Assembly: GCF_009933255.1 (NCBI RefSeq)
Contig: NZ_MAEI01000010.1
Location: 1 to 64,000, forward strand
Source of the DNA: Enterococcus diestrammenae
GTDB taxonomy: Bacteria > Bacillota > Bacilli > Lactobacillales > Enterococcaceae
DNA: 64,000 nucleotides
Direction: 5' to 3'
The translations under genes were made by a program, and so were the position numbers. The notes below the pieces were generated by a model that made no database searches, was not told the DNA's origin, and was given only the letters and a program-made list of their open reading frames with translations. Positions 28,092 through 36,685 of the stretch are shown piece after piece; positions within the stretch are counted from its first letter, which is position 1; the number at the start of each line of letters is the position of its first letter.

Positions 28092-29430
28092 GTATCGTCG
28101 AATTAATCGTAATTCGACAAGCGTTCTGCAAGCCTATCAGGTGACTCTGATGGCTTGCGGGATGTCATTAGTTTTCTTGTTACTAGCTATTGTCATCAGT
28201 TGTTTTGTATCAACAAATGCACTTTTTGCTAACACAGCAAGCTTCTTTCATTCTCTTATTAAGTTGTTCGCCATTGCTAGTTGTATATCATTTACTTTAT
28301 ATATCATCTTTAGCAATCAACGTGAGGCGGTATCAACGTTTGGAATTCCTGAAATGTCAGTTTCAGCTAAAAAGTTGTCAAAGAAGATTCTACGTTTGTT
28401 CAATGATAAGCAAATAACCGATGTCTTAAAGCTAAGTAACCCCACTAGATATGGTGATGAGATGCCTTTACTATACGTTTGGATTGATGATGATTATTCC
28501 AACGGTTACATTGCAATTGAAAATATCGGCAATTTCGAGCGAATGGATAGAGAAAAATATGAACAACGACTATCTGGCATTTTAAGCGGAAAGTATAAAC
28601 GTTTTGCCGTAATTTCTTCAGAATTAAGCGCTGGCGATGTGTATATGTTGTTTTATATAGAAGATACACTAACTTCCCAAAGATTTCATATTAACAGTTC
28701 TAATCAATCATTAGAGATGTTTGTCAGCGAAGATGTTCACGCTATTCGTTTATCTAAAGATTTAGTGTGGCATACAGATATTACTGTGAGCGTAAGTATT
28801 ATTGCTAGAACGCGTTGTGGCAAATCTAAATTTGTTGGTTCGTACATGATTCCTTTAATGAAAAAACAAGGATGGATTGTTGAATATAACTCTGCCAAGT
28901 TAGACCGTTATGTTAAAGAGTTCAACGGTCAGCATGAAGCAGAAGAGATTGTGAAACGTGCAGAATATTGGGTTTCAATCATGAAAGAACGTCTAGCTCT
29001 AATCAACGAAGCGAACCAAGATAAGTATCTTGACATGGAAGACATGCCCGATATTGCAATTGTATTTGATGAAATAGGGAATTTGAATGCAGAATTGGAG
29101 CTAAACAAGGAGCTTAAGAAGCGTTGGGAATCTGCCATTAACAAACTCACCGCCACTGGCGGTAGTTCAGGAATTCATGTAATTGCAGTCAGCCAATTCG
29201 CAACGAAGGAGGGCTTTCTTCCTTCACTCGCTCGTGTCAATTGCTCTGATGCTGTCATTATGTTAGGTGGGGCTGCTGATTCAGGAGACGAACGCCGTTA
29301 TCTGATGGCTGGTTTTGCAGATTTACCAAAGCGTTCATATGGAAAAGGACAAGGCGTTGCCCGCATAGTAGGAAGCGGACGTAAATGGGAAAATTCTCCT
29401 CATTTTTATGAAACACCTTGGTTCGACTAA
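28084..29430 (+). CDS. FtsK/TcpA-like DNA translocase (coupling protein)
   Basis: About 448 residues: two N-terminal membrane helices (roughly residues 20-45 and 55-75), then an FtsK/HerA-type ATPase. The Walker A is SIIARTRCGKSKFVGSYM, with Ala instead of the first Gly. Walker B is DIAIVFDEIGNL, and a GGSSGIHVIAVSQ segment follows. Proteins of this type deliver relaxase-bound DNA to a conjugation pore. No pore genes are present in the element, so it would have to use one provided by another element. It overlaps the DUF961 gene and precedes the rep gene. Confidence 0.8.
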   Translation: MRKYRRINRNSTSVLQAYQVTLMACGMSLVFLLLAIVISCFVSTNALFANTASFFHSLIKLFAIASCISFTLYIIFSNQREAVSTFGIPEMSVSAKKLSKKILRLFNDKQITDVLKLSNPTRYGDEMPLLYVWIDDDYSNGYIAIENIGNFERMDREKYEQRLSGILSGKYKRFAVISSELSAGDVYMLFYIEDTLTSQRFHINSSNQSLEMFVSEDVHAIRLSKDLVWHTDITVSVSIIARTRCGKSKFVGSYMIPLMKKQGWIVEYNSAKLDRYVKEFNGQHEAEEIVKRAEYWVSIMKERLALINEANQDKYLDMEDMPDIAIVFDEIGNLNAELELNKELKKRWESAINKLTATGGSSGIHVIAVSQFATKEGFLPSLARVNCSDAVIMLGGAADSGDERRYLMAGFADLPKRSYGKGQGVARIVGSGRKWENSPHFYETPWFD

Positions 29431-29448
29431 TGTTAAAGCCCTTCTTTT

Positions 29449-29539
29449 GACTTTGCGATGCGAGCATCGCAAAGTCTTATCATATTATAACTTTTAACTA
29501 TCCAACGCCTGCACGGCACAGGGCTTGTCGATGTGCCGT
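29449..29539. other. Candidate origin (oriT/dso) with two perfect hairpins before rep
   Basis: The first hairpin has 12-bp perfect arms GACTTTGCGATG and CATCGCAAAGTC around a 4-base loop (29449-29476). The second has 8-bp perfect arms ACGGCACA and TGTGCCGT around an 11-base loop (29513-29539). They lie 80-170 bp upstream of the HUH Rep gene. The first could also be a terminator for the ATPase gene, but no long T run follows. Confidence 0.5.
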
Positions 29540-29618
29540 AAAACCATGAAAAACGCAAAAATCTCATGTACTAAACCAAAGAATAATTAAAAGAATAGTA
29601 AGGATGTGAAACTATTCC

Positions 29619-30971
29619 ATGAAAAAGCAAGCTAACTTGTCATGCGTCATGCTCGTCCAACAGTTAGAACCAGAATTTTGGATTGGTTGGGATGACGTTA
29701 TTATCGAAGAAGCTCATAACGGTAACATTCGCCCACTTATCGAAGAGCTAGTAAAAAGATTTGAAAAGGATGGCTGTGAAGTAAATGAAGCGTATGGCAT
29801 TCTTCATGACAAAGATTTAATTTCCGTTTGGAATCAAGATGAAATGAAAAATGTCGAAGAACTAAAAGCAAAACATATCCATATTCTCATTAAATTTGGA
29901 AAAGGCGATACCTTGAACAGTCTTGCCGTAAAAGCTGGCGTGGCACCACAGTATCTGGAAAAAGCAAAGTCAGGAAGGTATGGCTATGACAACTTGCTAT
30001 CGTATCTCGTTCATGCAAAAGACCAAGACAAGCATCAGTATTTCCCAGATGAAGTTGTCACTGTGTCCGGCGAGGAATATACAAGTGTTTACAACAGACG
30101 TATGGAAACGTGGGTACGAGGTAGAGCAACAAAAGAAGCCAAAGCAACTGATTTAAGCGTGGATTATTTAGTGTCCGAAATTCTTGCTGGAAAGCTTACG
30201 AAAAGCCAAGTGTTACTTACAAACGAATTTTACAGAGTCTATGCGTTACACAAAAGGAAAATCAATGATGCTTTTGATACCGCTGGGGAAAGCAAAAGCT
30301 ATCAAACAATTGCCGATTTAGATGCTGGAAATTTCAAGAAAACGACTCTATTTATTATGGCTGAAAGTGGCGCTGGAAAAACTGTTTTAAGCAAGAAAAT
30401 CATCAGTATTTTACAAAGTGTCGCATTAAAGAAAATGGAGCAACGTTGGGATTATTGTTTGACAGCTTCAAACAACGCTTTTGATGAATACAACGGTCAA
30501 GATATTATATTTCTTGATGATATTCGTGGTGATAGTTTGAGTGTGTCGGATTGGCTAAAACTCTTAGACCCTTATACGATTAGTCCAATCTCTGCTCGTT
30601 ATCACAATAAGATGGGTTCAGCAAAAGCGATTATTATCACCAGTACGAATACCCCATCAGAGTTTTTTTCAATTGCTAAGGGAAATTTTCACGAAGACTT
30701 AGGACAATTTTTTCGTCGGATTGATTTACTCATTAACATTGAAGACGACAAATTTCATTTATCAAAACCTGAAAAAGCACCACCAGCATCAACACAGTTT
30801 CCCTATGTCATAAAACCACCGTCTCATTATTTTCACTTTGATGGAACATATCACAAAAACAAAGCGCTCGATATGGTAACAAAAACAGTCATTCGAAATA
30901 TGCAATGGAACAAAAAGAAGCCTGTCACACAGCCCGCAAAAGCAAACGTGACAGACCATTTGAAAAAGTAG
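29619..30971 (+). CDS. Replication/mobilization initiator with HUH endonuclease and SF3 helicase domains
   Basis: 450 residues. The N-terminal HUH (Rep_2-like) domain shows AKHIHILIKF (H-x-H metal site, about residue 90) and a likely catalytic Tyr in LLSYLVHAKDQDKHQY (about residue 130). The C-terminal superfamily 3 helicase shows Walker A IMAESGAGKTVLSKK, Walker B DIIFLDDIRGD and the motif C-like 'AIIITSTNTPSEFF'. This architecture is shared by Rep proteins of Firmicute plasmids and IMEs related to the ancestors of CRESS DNA viruses. It nicks at its origin and unwinds, allowing rolling-circle replication or transfer of the excised element. Confidence 0.82.
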   Translation: MKKQANLSCVMLVQQLEPEFWIGWDDVIIEEAHNGNIRPLIEELVKRFEKDGCEVNEAYGILHDKDLISVWNQDEMKNVEELKAKHIHILIKFGKGDTLNSLAVKAGVAPQYLEKAKSGRYGYDNLLSYLVHAKDQDKHQYFPDEVVTVSGEEYTSVYNRRMETWVRGRATKEAKATDLSVDYLVSEILAGKLTKSQVLLTNEFYRVYALHKRKINDAFDTAGESKSYQTIADLDAGNFKKTTLFIMAESGAGKTVLSKKIISILQSVALKKMEQRWDYCLTASNNAFDEYNGQDIIFLDDIRGDSLSVSDWLKLLDPYTISPISARYHNKMGSAKAIIITSTNTPSEFFSIAKGNFHEDLGQFFRRIDLLINIEDDKFHLSKPEKAPPASTQFPYVIKPPSHYFHFDGTYHKNKALDMVTKTVIRNMQWNKKKPVTQPAKANVTDHLKK

Positions 30972-31027
30972 CAAGCTCAAAAACTTACTACTTTCATTAT
31001 AACACTTCATGGAAGCGAGGGATTTAC

Positions 31028-31243
31028 ATGCTAACAATTTCAGTTAGTGACCTTGTAAAAATGGGCTACCCTAAACAAACTGCTCAAAATATTTATAAGC
31101 AAGTACGTTACAATTTAATCGCTGACGGGTATACTATTTATAAGAACAAACAAATCCGCCAAGTCCCAACTAAGGCAGTCGAAAAAGTATTGGGATACTC
31201 CCTTTCTGGTGATACAGAAGGTGAAAAAGATGCCCAAAACTAA
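31028..31243 (+). CDS. DUF3173 family protein (putative excisionase/directionality factor)
   Basis: 71 residues. The pattern LVKMGYPKQTAQNIYKQVR...YKNKQIRQVPTKAVEKVLGY is the DUF3173 signature, a small DNA-binding protein placed just before tyrosine integrases in integrative elements. The ATG at 31028 follows GAGGGAT. It overlaps the integrase gene by 14 bp. A role in excision is inferred from position. Confidence 0.75.
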   Translation: MLTISVSDLVKMGYPKQTAQNIYKQVRYNLIADGYTIYKNKQIRQVPTKAVEKVLGYSLSGDTEGEKDAQN

Positions 31244-32465
31244 TTATGCTGATGTTTACATTGACGGAAAAGGTCAATTTTATTATGAAGTTTCACTAGG
31301 AACTGACAAGATTACTGGAAAACGGATCAAAAAGAAGGCACGTAAAGCTGAAAATGGGAAGAAATTTGAAACGGCAAAAGAAGCATTTATTGAAGCAATT
31401 AAAATTAAAAATGATTTTCTTCAAAACAATGGCTACAGTGATTACACTATCACATATCAGCAATTTATGGATAACGTATTCATCCCTTTTTATGAAGCCG
31501 AAGTACAAGCAAGCACATACGACTCCCGTAAGCCAATGATTGAAATTCTGAAGAAGCGCTTTGGTAAAAAGATGATTCGAGATATTACTGTTCAGGACGT
31601 TCAACACTTTCGGACATGGCTACTTTCAAAAAAAGGTGCAAATTATTCTCAAGGATATGCAAGTCTCGCATTTGGAACATTGAAACGTACTTTAGAATTT
31701 GCGGTAAATATGCAATACTTAACTAGTAACATTGCGAATAAGGTCAAGCCGATTTCAAAAGGGAAAGTTAGTGTCGAATATTGGACACGTGAAGATTTCG
31801 AAAAAGTTATTTCAACAATCTGTATTGACGAATACTACGAACATTTATGTTTTGTGATGTTATGGGTTTACTTCAATACTGGAGTTCGTGTCAATGAGGG
31901 CTGTGCCTTATGGTGGAACTCTATCAATTGGACGAAAAAAGAAATGCGTGTCAATCATATGTTATTGTTCAAATCAAAAACAAACTGGGAACGTCAAAAT
32001 TACACAAAAACAGATGCTGGCAATCGAATTATTACATTAGACGATGATACCATTCAAATCTTAAAAGATTGGAAAAAACGTCAAGCGATAGTCTGTCAAA
32101 GTAACTTCATTTTCAGTTATGATGGTGCGCCAATGCAAAAATCAACAATTTCACGTATTATCGAGCGCTATGCAAAACTTGCAAACGTTCCAAAAATCCA
32201 AGCCAAAGGGCTTAGACATTCTCACGCTAGTTACCTAATTAACGAGATTAATGCTTCCGTCCTCGTTATTTCAAAACGATTAGGTCATTCCTCCCCAGAG
32301 ATTACTCTGAAACATTATGCTCATCTATGGGCTGGTGTTGACAAAGAAATCGCATTAGACATGACAGGACGAATTAAAATTGAGACTGCCAAAAAAACAA
32401 TGATTCAGTTTAATGGTAACCAAGCAATTAAAGGCAGTGTCTCCAGAACTGTCTCCAAAACCTAA
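31230..32465 (+). CDS. int: Tyrosine recombinase/integrase of element 1
   Basis: About 411 residues. An AP2-like N-terminal arm-binding domain, a SAM-like core-binding domain and the catalytic domain are present. Catalytic residues are visible: Arg in NTGVRVNEGCALWW, His-x-x-Arg in GLRHSHASYL, His in LGHSSPEIT and the Tyr nucleophile in LKHYAHL. The ATG at 31230 has AAGGTG ahead. Homologous along its full length to the integrase of element 2. Its last codons lie within the right arm-type repeats. It recombines at the guaA 3' end. Confidence 0.93.
   Translation: MPKTNYADVYIDGKGQFYYEVSLGTDKITGKRIKKKARKAENGKKFETAKEAFIEAIKIKNDFLQNNGYSDYTITYQQFMDNVFIPFYEAEVQASTYDSRKPMIEILKKRFGKKMIRDITVQDVQHFRTWLLSKKGANYSQGYASLAFGTLKRTLEFAVNMQYLTSNIANKVKPISKGKVSVEYWTREDFEKVISTICIDEYYEHLCFVMLWVYFNTGVRVNEGCALWWNSINWTKKEMRVNHMLLFKSKTNWERQNYTKTDAGNRIITLDDDTIQILKDWKKRQAIVCQSNFIFSYDGAPMQKSTISRIIERYAKLANVPKIQAKGLRHSHASYLINEINASVLVISKRLGHSSPEITLKHYAHLWAGVDKEIALDMTGRIKIETAKKTMIQFNGNQAIKGSVSRTVSKT
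32438..32461. repeat. Integrase arm-type repeats, right end of element 1
   Basis: TGTCTCCA occurs twice, 4 bp apart (32438-32445 and 32450-32457), followed by AAAC. It is the same motif, order and spacing as at 21323-21346. It overlaps the end of the integrase gene. Confidence 0.75.
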
Positions 32466-32519
32466 AAGAAACGTTAGAAATGCTGATATATCAACCATTA
32501 CAAACTATCACCCACTTCA

Positions 32520-32533
32520 TTGAGTGGGAATAA
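32520..32533 (+). repeat. Attachment core between elements 1 and 2
   Basis: TTGAGTGGGAATAA, identical to the guaA terminus at 21219-21232. It is both the right end of element 1 and the left end of element 2. Confidence 0.85.
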
Positions 32534-32561
32534 AGTAGTAACCTCACTTGGTTGCGAAATG

Positions 32562-32641
32562 TTGATTTAACAGCTTTTCAGTTCACTTAGAATGGATAAA
32601 AAGGACCTATTTTAACTAGGTTCCCCGCCAAAATCCCGCCA
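32562..32641. repeat. Integrase arm-type repeats, left end of element 2
   Basis: Two kinds of repeat recur at the right end of element 2. TTGATTTAACAG lies at 32562-32573. A CCCGCCA pair lies at 32624-32630 and 32635-32641. Neither appears at the left end of element 1. Confidence 0.7.
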
Positions 32642-32662
32642 GAGAAATCTGACGGGATTTTT
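32631..32662. terminator. Hairpin terminator after the response regulator gene
   Basis: AAATCCCGCCAGA pairs with TCTGACGGGATTT with one mismatch, with T runs on both strands. It lies about 50 bp past the response regulator stop and overlaps the CCCGCCA repeat. Confidence 0.7.
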
Positions 32663-32713
32663 GATTTAGGCTTTATTTGACGTTTTTTTCTTTCACACTC
32701 AATAGAAAAAATC

Positions 32714-33442
32714 TCACGTTCTAAGATATTCCAAAACTTTTCTTCGATATCGGTATGCAATGTCGCATTGTTCCCCGCTCAACATAGTCAATATTCTATT
32801 TTTCTCGTCTATTTTCATAATATTAATGGGATTTACTAGAATTCCCTGGTGTATTTGAAGTAGTTCAGGATAATCTTTCAAAATATCTTTCAATGTCCCC
32901 CTGAATTCTTCTATTCCCTGACGAGTATGAAGTTCAATTATATTCTTTTTTCCGCTAGTACAAAGAATCATCACATCTTGAAATGGATATCGATAGAACA
33001 TTCCCTTACTCTCAATTACTAAGTAGTGTTGATTAGCATAATCTATCTTAGATACTTGATTGATGCATCTGGAAAAAGCTTCCATGAGATTATCCTCTTG
33101 ATCTTTTAAGATATAATCCAAGGCCTTTAATTGTAATCGAAAGGTAATAGGCATCTGTTCTCCATCTGTTGTTAAAAAAACTAGTTCTCCTTGAGAATCA
33201 AACCGTCTAATCTCTTTTGCAAGCTCAATTCCATCCATATCAGATGATAAATGAATATCTAATATGTATAAATATTTTTCTTCAAGTGAGTAGTTTTGAC
33301 TACACTTCTCCAACAAAGAATAGGGATTTGAAAATGAGTAGACTTCTCCCTCCCACTTGTCCTCCTGGAAAATTTTCATAATTAGTTCTACATAATACTC
33401 TCTTTGATGATGATTATCTTCACACACAAACACTTTGATCAT
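32714..33442 (-). CDS. LytTR response regulator, AgrA/ComE-like
   Basis: 242 residues. The receiver domain has Asp pocket MIKVFVCEDN and phospho-acceptor LYILDIHLS (about Asp 64), with Lys near 113. The C-terminal LytTR DNA-binding domain (about residues 140-240) shows 'YLVIESKGMFYRYPFQDVMILCT' and 'LLQIHQGILVNPINIMKID'. Such regulators control peptide-pheromone, bacteriocin and competence genes. It overlaps the kinase gene by 4 bp. Likely targets are the secreted peptide genes on the opposite strand. Confidence 0.9.
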   Translation of the reverse strand: MIKVFVCEDNHHQREYYVELIMKIFQEDKWEGEVYSFSNPYSLLEKCSQNYSLEEKYLYILDIHLSSDMDGIELAKEIRRFDSQGELVFLTTDGEQMPITFRLQLKALDYILKDQEDNLMEAFSRCINQVSKIDYANQHYLVIESKGMFYRYPFQDVMILCTSGKKNIIELHTRQGIEEFRGTLKDILKDYPELLQIHQGILVNPINIMKIDEKNRILTMLSGEQCDIAYRYRRKVLEYLRT

Positions 33443-34713
33443 TTTGTCTCAGACCCTTCAATAATAATAACTTGAATAAATCGTTCTGATGAAATTTGTG
33501 TTCTCAATAGAAATGGAAATTCCGATAAACAATTTTCTAAACTAGCTAATCCTAACCCCCGATTCGAGCCTTTAGTTGAATATCCAACACTTTGAAGTTC
33601 ATAAAGTGGTGGTAAATTTTTCCGACAGGAATTTTCAACAGTCAACTGAATATCAGTATCATTTTGCTTAACCCCTATATTTAACTCTCCTCCACCTAAA
33701 AAAGCTAGTTCTTCAAGTGCATTGTCCAGAATAATCCCCAAACCTCGAATCAGATTGGATAAGTAGGATTCCGAAAATACTATATTATCGTCAATTTCTA
33801 TTACCAAATGCACAGATTTTGAATCTATTGTTCCTAGTTTCGCATACAGTAAGCTTTTTAGTGGAACACTCGTTAATCTTTCTAACGCAGAGAGGTTATA
33901 TGCAAGTGTCGAGAGTTGTCTGCTTGGTTTTTCTATATATTCTTCAAAGTATTTTGAAATTTCGTCAATTTCACCTTTTTGAATTACCAACTCCATTCCA
34001 AGACAAAGATTTTGAAAATCATGTTTAAAATTTCGGATTTGTTGGGCGTTTTTTGCTAGTTCTTGATAGTAAATTTTACTGTTTTCCATCTCTACTTTTT
34101 CTTGCGCTACTTTTGTTCGATCTAAAATTGTTCGCTGTGCAAAAAATAAAACTACCAACAGAAACAGGAAGACCGCACATAACGCTGCAATTATTGTGAT
34201 TCTCAGAAGGTTTCCCGATTCAGCTGCGTTAATTCCCGGTAAATCATTAAGCCAAATACTATATAAAAAACCAATTAATGCTAACATAGCGATTATAATC
34301 TTCACTATTTCTGTATCCACATACTTTTCATAAAACCATACCTCTAGTTTAGATAGAGAAAACTGGAAGAATACATAAAACCCAGCTTGAAATATAACTA
34401 TCATCCACCATTCCATTTTCATTGAAAGAATAGAAATTATGGGAGATACAATAATCTGCAATGCCAAATTATTTAAGAAGAATGTTGCAGAGTAAATAAA
34501 TGCCGTGATGAGATCACGTTCTGAAGATAATAGGAAAACAAAGATAAGTAAAAATGTAGCAATTGTTCCAACCACTGGAAAAGTGTAATTTTGAAAAATA
34601 AAAATACCAATAAAAACAGCTAACAAAAAAAATGGATGCTTCTTCTTTCTACTATTCAGTAGAAATGGAAGAACCGGAATTGTGGAGCAAAACGATAAGA
34701 ACAAATAGTTCAT
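33439..34713 (-). CDS. Sensor histidine kinase, AgrC/ComD-like (GHKL)
   Basis: 424 residues: six to seven N-terminal membrane segments (about 1-200), then a dimerisation segment with phospho-accepting His in QIRNFKHDFQNL. A GHKL ATPase follows, with N box GLGIILDNALEEL and G box STKGSNRGLGLASLE. This is HPK10 architecture, which senses peptides through the membrane domain. No AgrB/AgrD-like processing pair is seen beside it, so the ligand may be one of the nearby secreted peptides. Confidence 0.88.
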   Translation of the reverse strand: MNYLFLSFCSTIPVLPFLLNSRKKKHPFFLLAVFIGIFIFQNYTFPVVGTIATFLLIFVFLLSSERDLITAFIYSATFFLNNLALQIIVSPIISILSMKMEWWMIVIFQAGFYVFFQFSLSKLEVWFYEKYVDTEIVKIIIAMLALIGFLYSIWLNDLPGINAAESGNLLRITIIAALCAVFLFLLVVLFFAQRTILDRTKVAQEKVEMENSKIYYQELAKNAQQIRNFKHDFQNLCLGMELVIQKGEIDEISKYFEEYIEKPSRQLSTLAYNLSALERLTSVPLKSLLYAKLGTIDSKSVHLVIEIDDNIVFSESYLSNLIRGLGIILDNALEELAFLGGGELNIGVKQNDTDIQLTVENSCRKNLPPLYELQSVGYSTKGSNRGLGLASLENCLSEFPFLLRTQISSERFIQVIIIEGSETK

Positions 34714-34753
34714 GCCTTCACCTACTTTTTTACTATAACAAAATTATACTACG

Positions 34754-34769
34754 ATTCGTGGAGACGAAT
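34754..34769. promoter_or_regulatory. Palindrome between the two-component and peptide genes
   Basis: ATTCGT-ggag-ACGAAT, a perfect inverted repeat, lies in the divergent intergenic region. It is a possible regulator site; LytTR proteins usually bind direct repeats, so assignment is uncertain. Confidence 0.35.
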
Positions 34770-34858
34770 ATCCTCCAAAACCAGACGAACAGCCCCGTCC
34801 AGTATTTAATATATTGCTGGTTTGATACACTTTGAATAAAGAGAAAGGAGGAAAAAAA

Positions 34859-35080
34859 TTGAAAACTGTGTTATTTACCTTAGCTTGCTCCTTAATGATA
34901 GGACCAGGTGTACTTGTGAACAATGGTGAGGAGGTGATACAAACAAATCAAGCTATTGAAGGAACTGCATTATACTCTTACAGATTCCCTTCAATCCCTC
35001 CAAAAAAATTTGCTGGTAAGACACTACTCTACTATGAGTACATTAGCTCCGGAAAATACTATATTGGTTGGTACAGCTAA
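34859..35080 (+). CDS. Small secreted peptide, possible bacteriocin or signal
   Basis: 73 residues from TTG 34859, chosen because AAAGGAGG lies 7 bp ahead. A signal peptide (MKTVLFTLACSLMIGPGVLV) precedes a short mature part of about 45-50 residues, rich in Tyr, Ser and Gly and ending KYYIGWYS. It lies divergent from the Agr-like two-component genes. No known bacteriocin motif (such as YGNGV) is present. Function is inferred from size, export signal and context. Confidence 0.6.
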   Translation: MKTVLFTLACSLMIGPGVLVNNGEEVIQTNQAIEGTALYSYRFPSIPPKKFAGKTLLYYEYISSGKYYIGWYS

Positions 35081-35775
35081 TTCTGTCACTCTCATTTTAT
35101 AATTCCACATATGATAAATTCTTTTGAAGAGAAAATTATCCTGACGAAAATAACTATGGCATTTTCGCTCTAACCAGTCTTCTCTATGAGATGAGACAAG
35201 ACAAATTGTATTCTTTGCTGTTGGATGCTCAAATACTTCGGGCTTAATTGTCGATTCTAGCAAAATAGCTAATTCACAAGATAAACATCGAGTTGATAGG
35301 GATGATTTGATTAACAATGCGTTAGTCCCAATTACTAGTCAGATGCAATGTACAAGCAGGATTCAGATCTATTATCAACACCAAAGAATAAATTTTCCCC
35401 GTACAAATTTTTTTGTTATTTTACCTTCTCTACTCTCATACTATCTTTAAACATAGTATACAATCAGACTACTTTAAAGAAAAATTTTATTCTTGAAAAA
35501 CTAAAACATCCGAAAATAATTTTTCTAGTAGTTTATTTTCTCAATGCAAAGTCTAAGTGAATGCGAATAGATCTGGGAAAGTAAGTTTATTAGACAGAAA
35601 CTAGCGCCAAATTTATCTGGAGGTGAGAACTCCAAAGGTACTAAATTTATTCTAATTAGCAATAAGACGCTTTACCTTAGTTGTTACTAACAAATTTTAC
35701 TCGATTAACTGTAATATGCAATAACAGAAATGTATTCAAGTATAGTTGTTAAAAAAATAATAAGGTGGTTAAACT
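35081..35775. other. AT-rich gap with degenerate coding traces
   Basis: About 695 bp with no intact gene. A plus-strand frame near 35190-35370 reads FFAVGCSNTSGLIVDSSK, like a lipoprotein signal end, but has no start in frame. Another stretch near 35605-35690 reads NLSGGENSKG. These may be remnants of earlier peptide or immunity genes or chance. The end of the region holds AAGGTGG, the ribosome binding site for the next (broken) gene. Confidence 0.4.
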
Positions 35776-36453
35776 ATGAAAATCTTTAAATTGCTGTTAT
35801 GTCGGCTGTTGGTTTAGGGGCTGTATTGTGCTTTGGTAATCCGGTTAGCGCTGAAGAGATATCTACTCACTCAACGGCACAAATTACTATGGAAAAAGTA
35901 TCTCCTTATGTATTTCAAACTACGTATACTTCATCACCCACCGATCTTTCCAAAGGCATTTTGAAAATAAAACGATTATCGAATATGATTTCACTGATGC
36001 CAAATTTTTAGATAAAAACCAAAACGAAGTTGATAAGAAAACTGTATTAGAAACAATGATTCCTGTGTCAAAATCAAGTCGTGGAGCTAGTACATCTGGT
36101 GGTTCATGGCAGAGTGGTCAGGTTACGCAATATGTAATGGAATGAAAGTGTCTGCCACTGAAGGAGCAATTGGAATTCAGGCTTCTTATAAAGTAGATTT
36201 TCAGCATACTCAGCAGGGTTACGATAAACTCAATAGGGTTTATAGCGCTCTTGTGAATGGAATTGGTTCATGGACTTGGTTAAGTAATGGGGTCTTTAGA
36301 GGAACTGAAACAGCTACTTATTCAGCATATGGTGGTATAAAAGGCCAATGGTATGTGGCCCCTGGACTTGGGCTTATTCCGGGAACTTCAACTAAATATT
36401 GCTACTTTAGAGTAGGAAACGATAGATATTGGCTGGATTATAATTTTAAATAA
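35776..36453 (+). pseudogene. Broken gene for a secreted protein of about 225 residues
   Basis: Joining three frames gives one sensible secreted protein. Frame 1 starts MKIFK at 35776 (ribosome binding site AAGGTGG). Frame 2 continues MSAVGLGAVLCFGNPVSAEE, a signal peptide with an AxA-like site. Frame 3 runs KTIIEYDFTDAKFLDKNQNE. The last part ends 36453 with a Gly/Tyr/Trp-rich domain (GSWTWLSNGVFRGTE, YWLDYNFK). Shifts lie near 35790, 35960 and 36115; each is repaired by adding one base, two of them in short homopolymers. It is either a decayed gene or an assembly error. The family is not recognised. Confidence 0.65.
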
Positions 36454-36471
36454 TAGGTCGGAGGTTGGATT

Positions 36472-36624
36472 ATGGCGAAAGTAGCGATATATTCAGGAAT
36501 TTTAGCTAATTTAATTATTTTGGGAAGTTTAGTTGCTTTAGTAGTTACTAATATAAAACTACTAATCAGTGTTAATGATTTAAAGAAAGAACTTAAAAAA
36601 AGACCTTCTAAAAACGACGAATAG
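36472..36624 (+). CDS. 50-residue single-pass membrane protein
   Basis: ATG 36472 follows a GGAGGT site. One hydrophobic helix (YSGILANLIILGSLVALVVT) is followed by a charged tail (LKKELKKRPSKNDE). It lies 18 bp after the broken secreted gene and before a terminator. Size and layout fit a bacteriocin immunity peptide or small accessory protein; no family is recognised. Confidence 0.55.
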   Translation: MAKVAIYSGILANLIILGSLVALVVTNIKLLISVNDLKKELKKRPSKNDE

Positions 36625-36637
36625 CTTATCCCATACG

Positions 36638-36685
36638 GTATTACAATCAAAGGATTAGATGCACATAATCTTTTGATTGTAATAC
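36638..36685 (+). terminator. Hairpin after the small membrane protein gene
   Basis: Perfect 14-bp arms GTATTACAATCAAA and TTTGATTGTAATAC enclose a loop with further pairing. The T tract after it is short. Confidence 0.6.

Noticed and set aside
35024..35317. A 97-codon minus-strand frame in the cargo of element 2
   Set aside because: It overlaps the end of the secreted peptide gene, has no ribosome binding site and no protein-like signal or domain.
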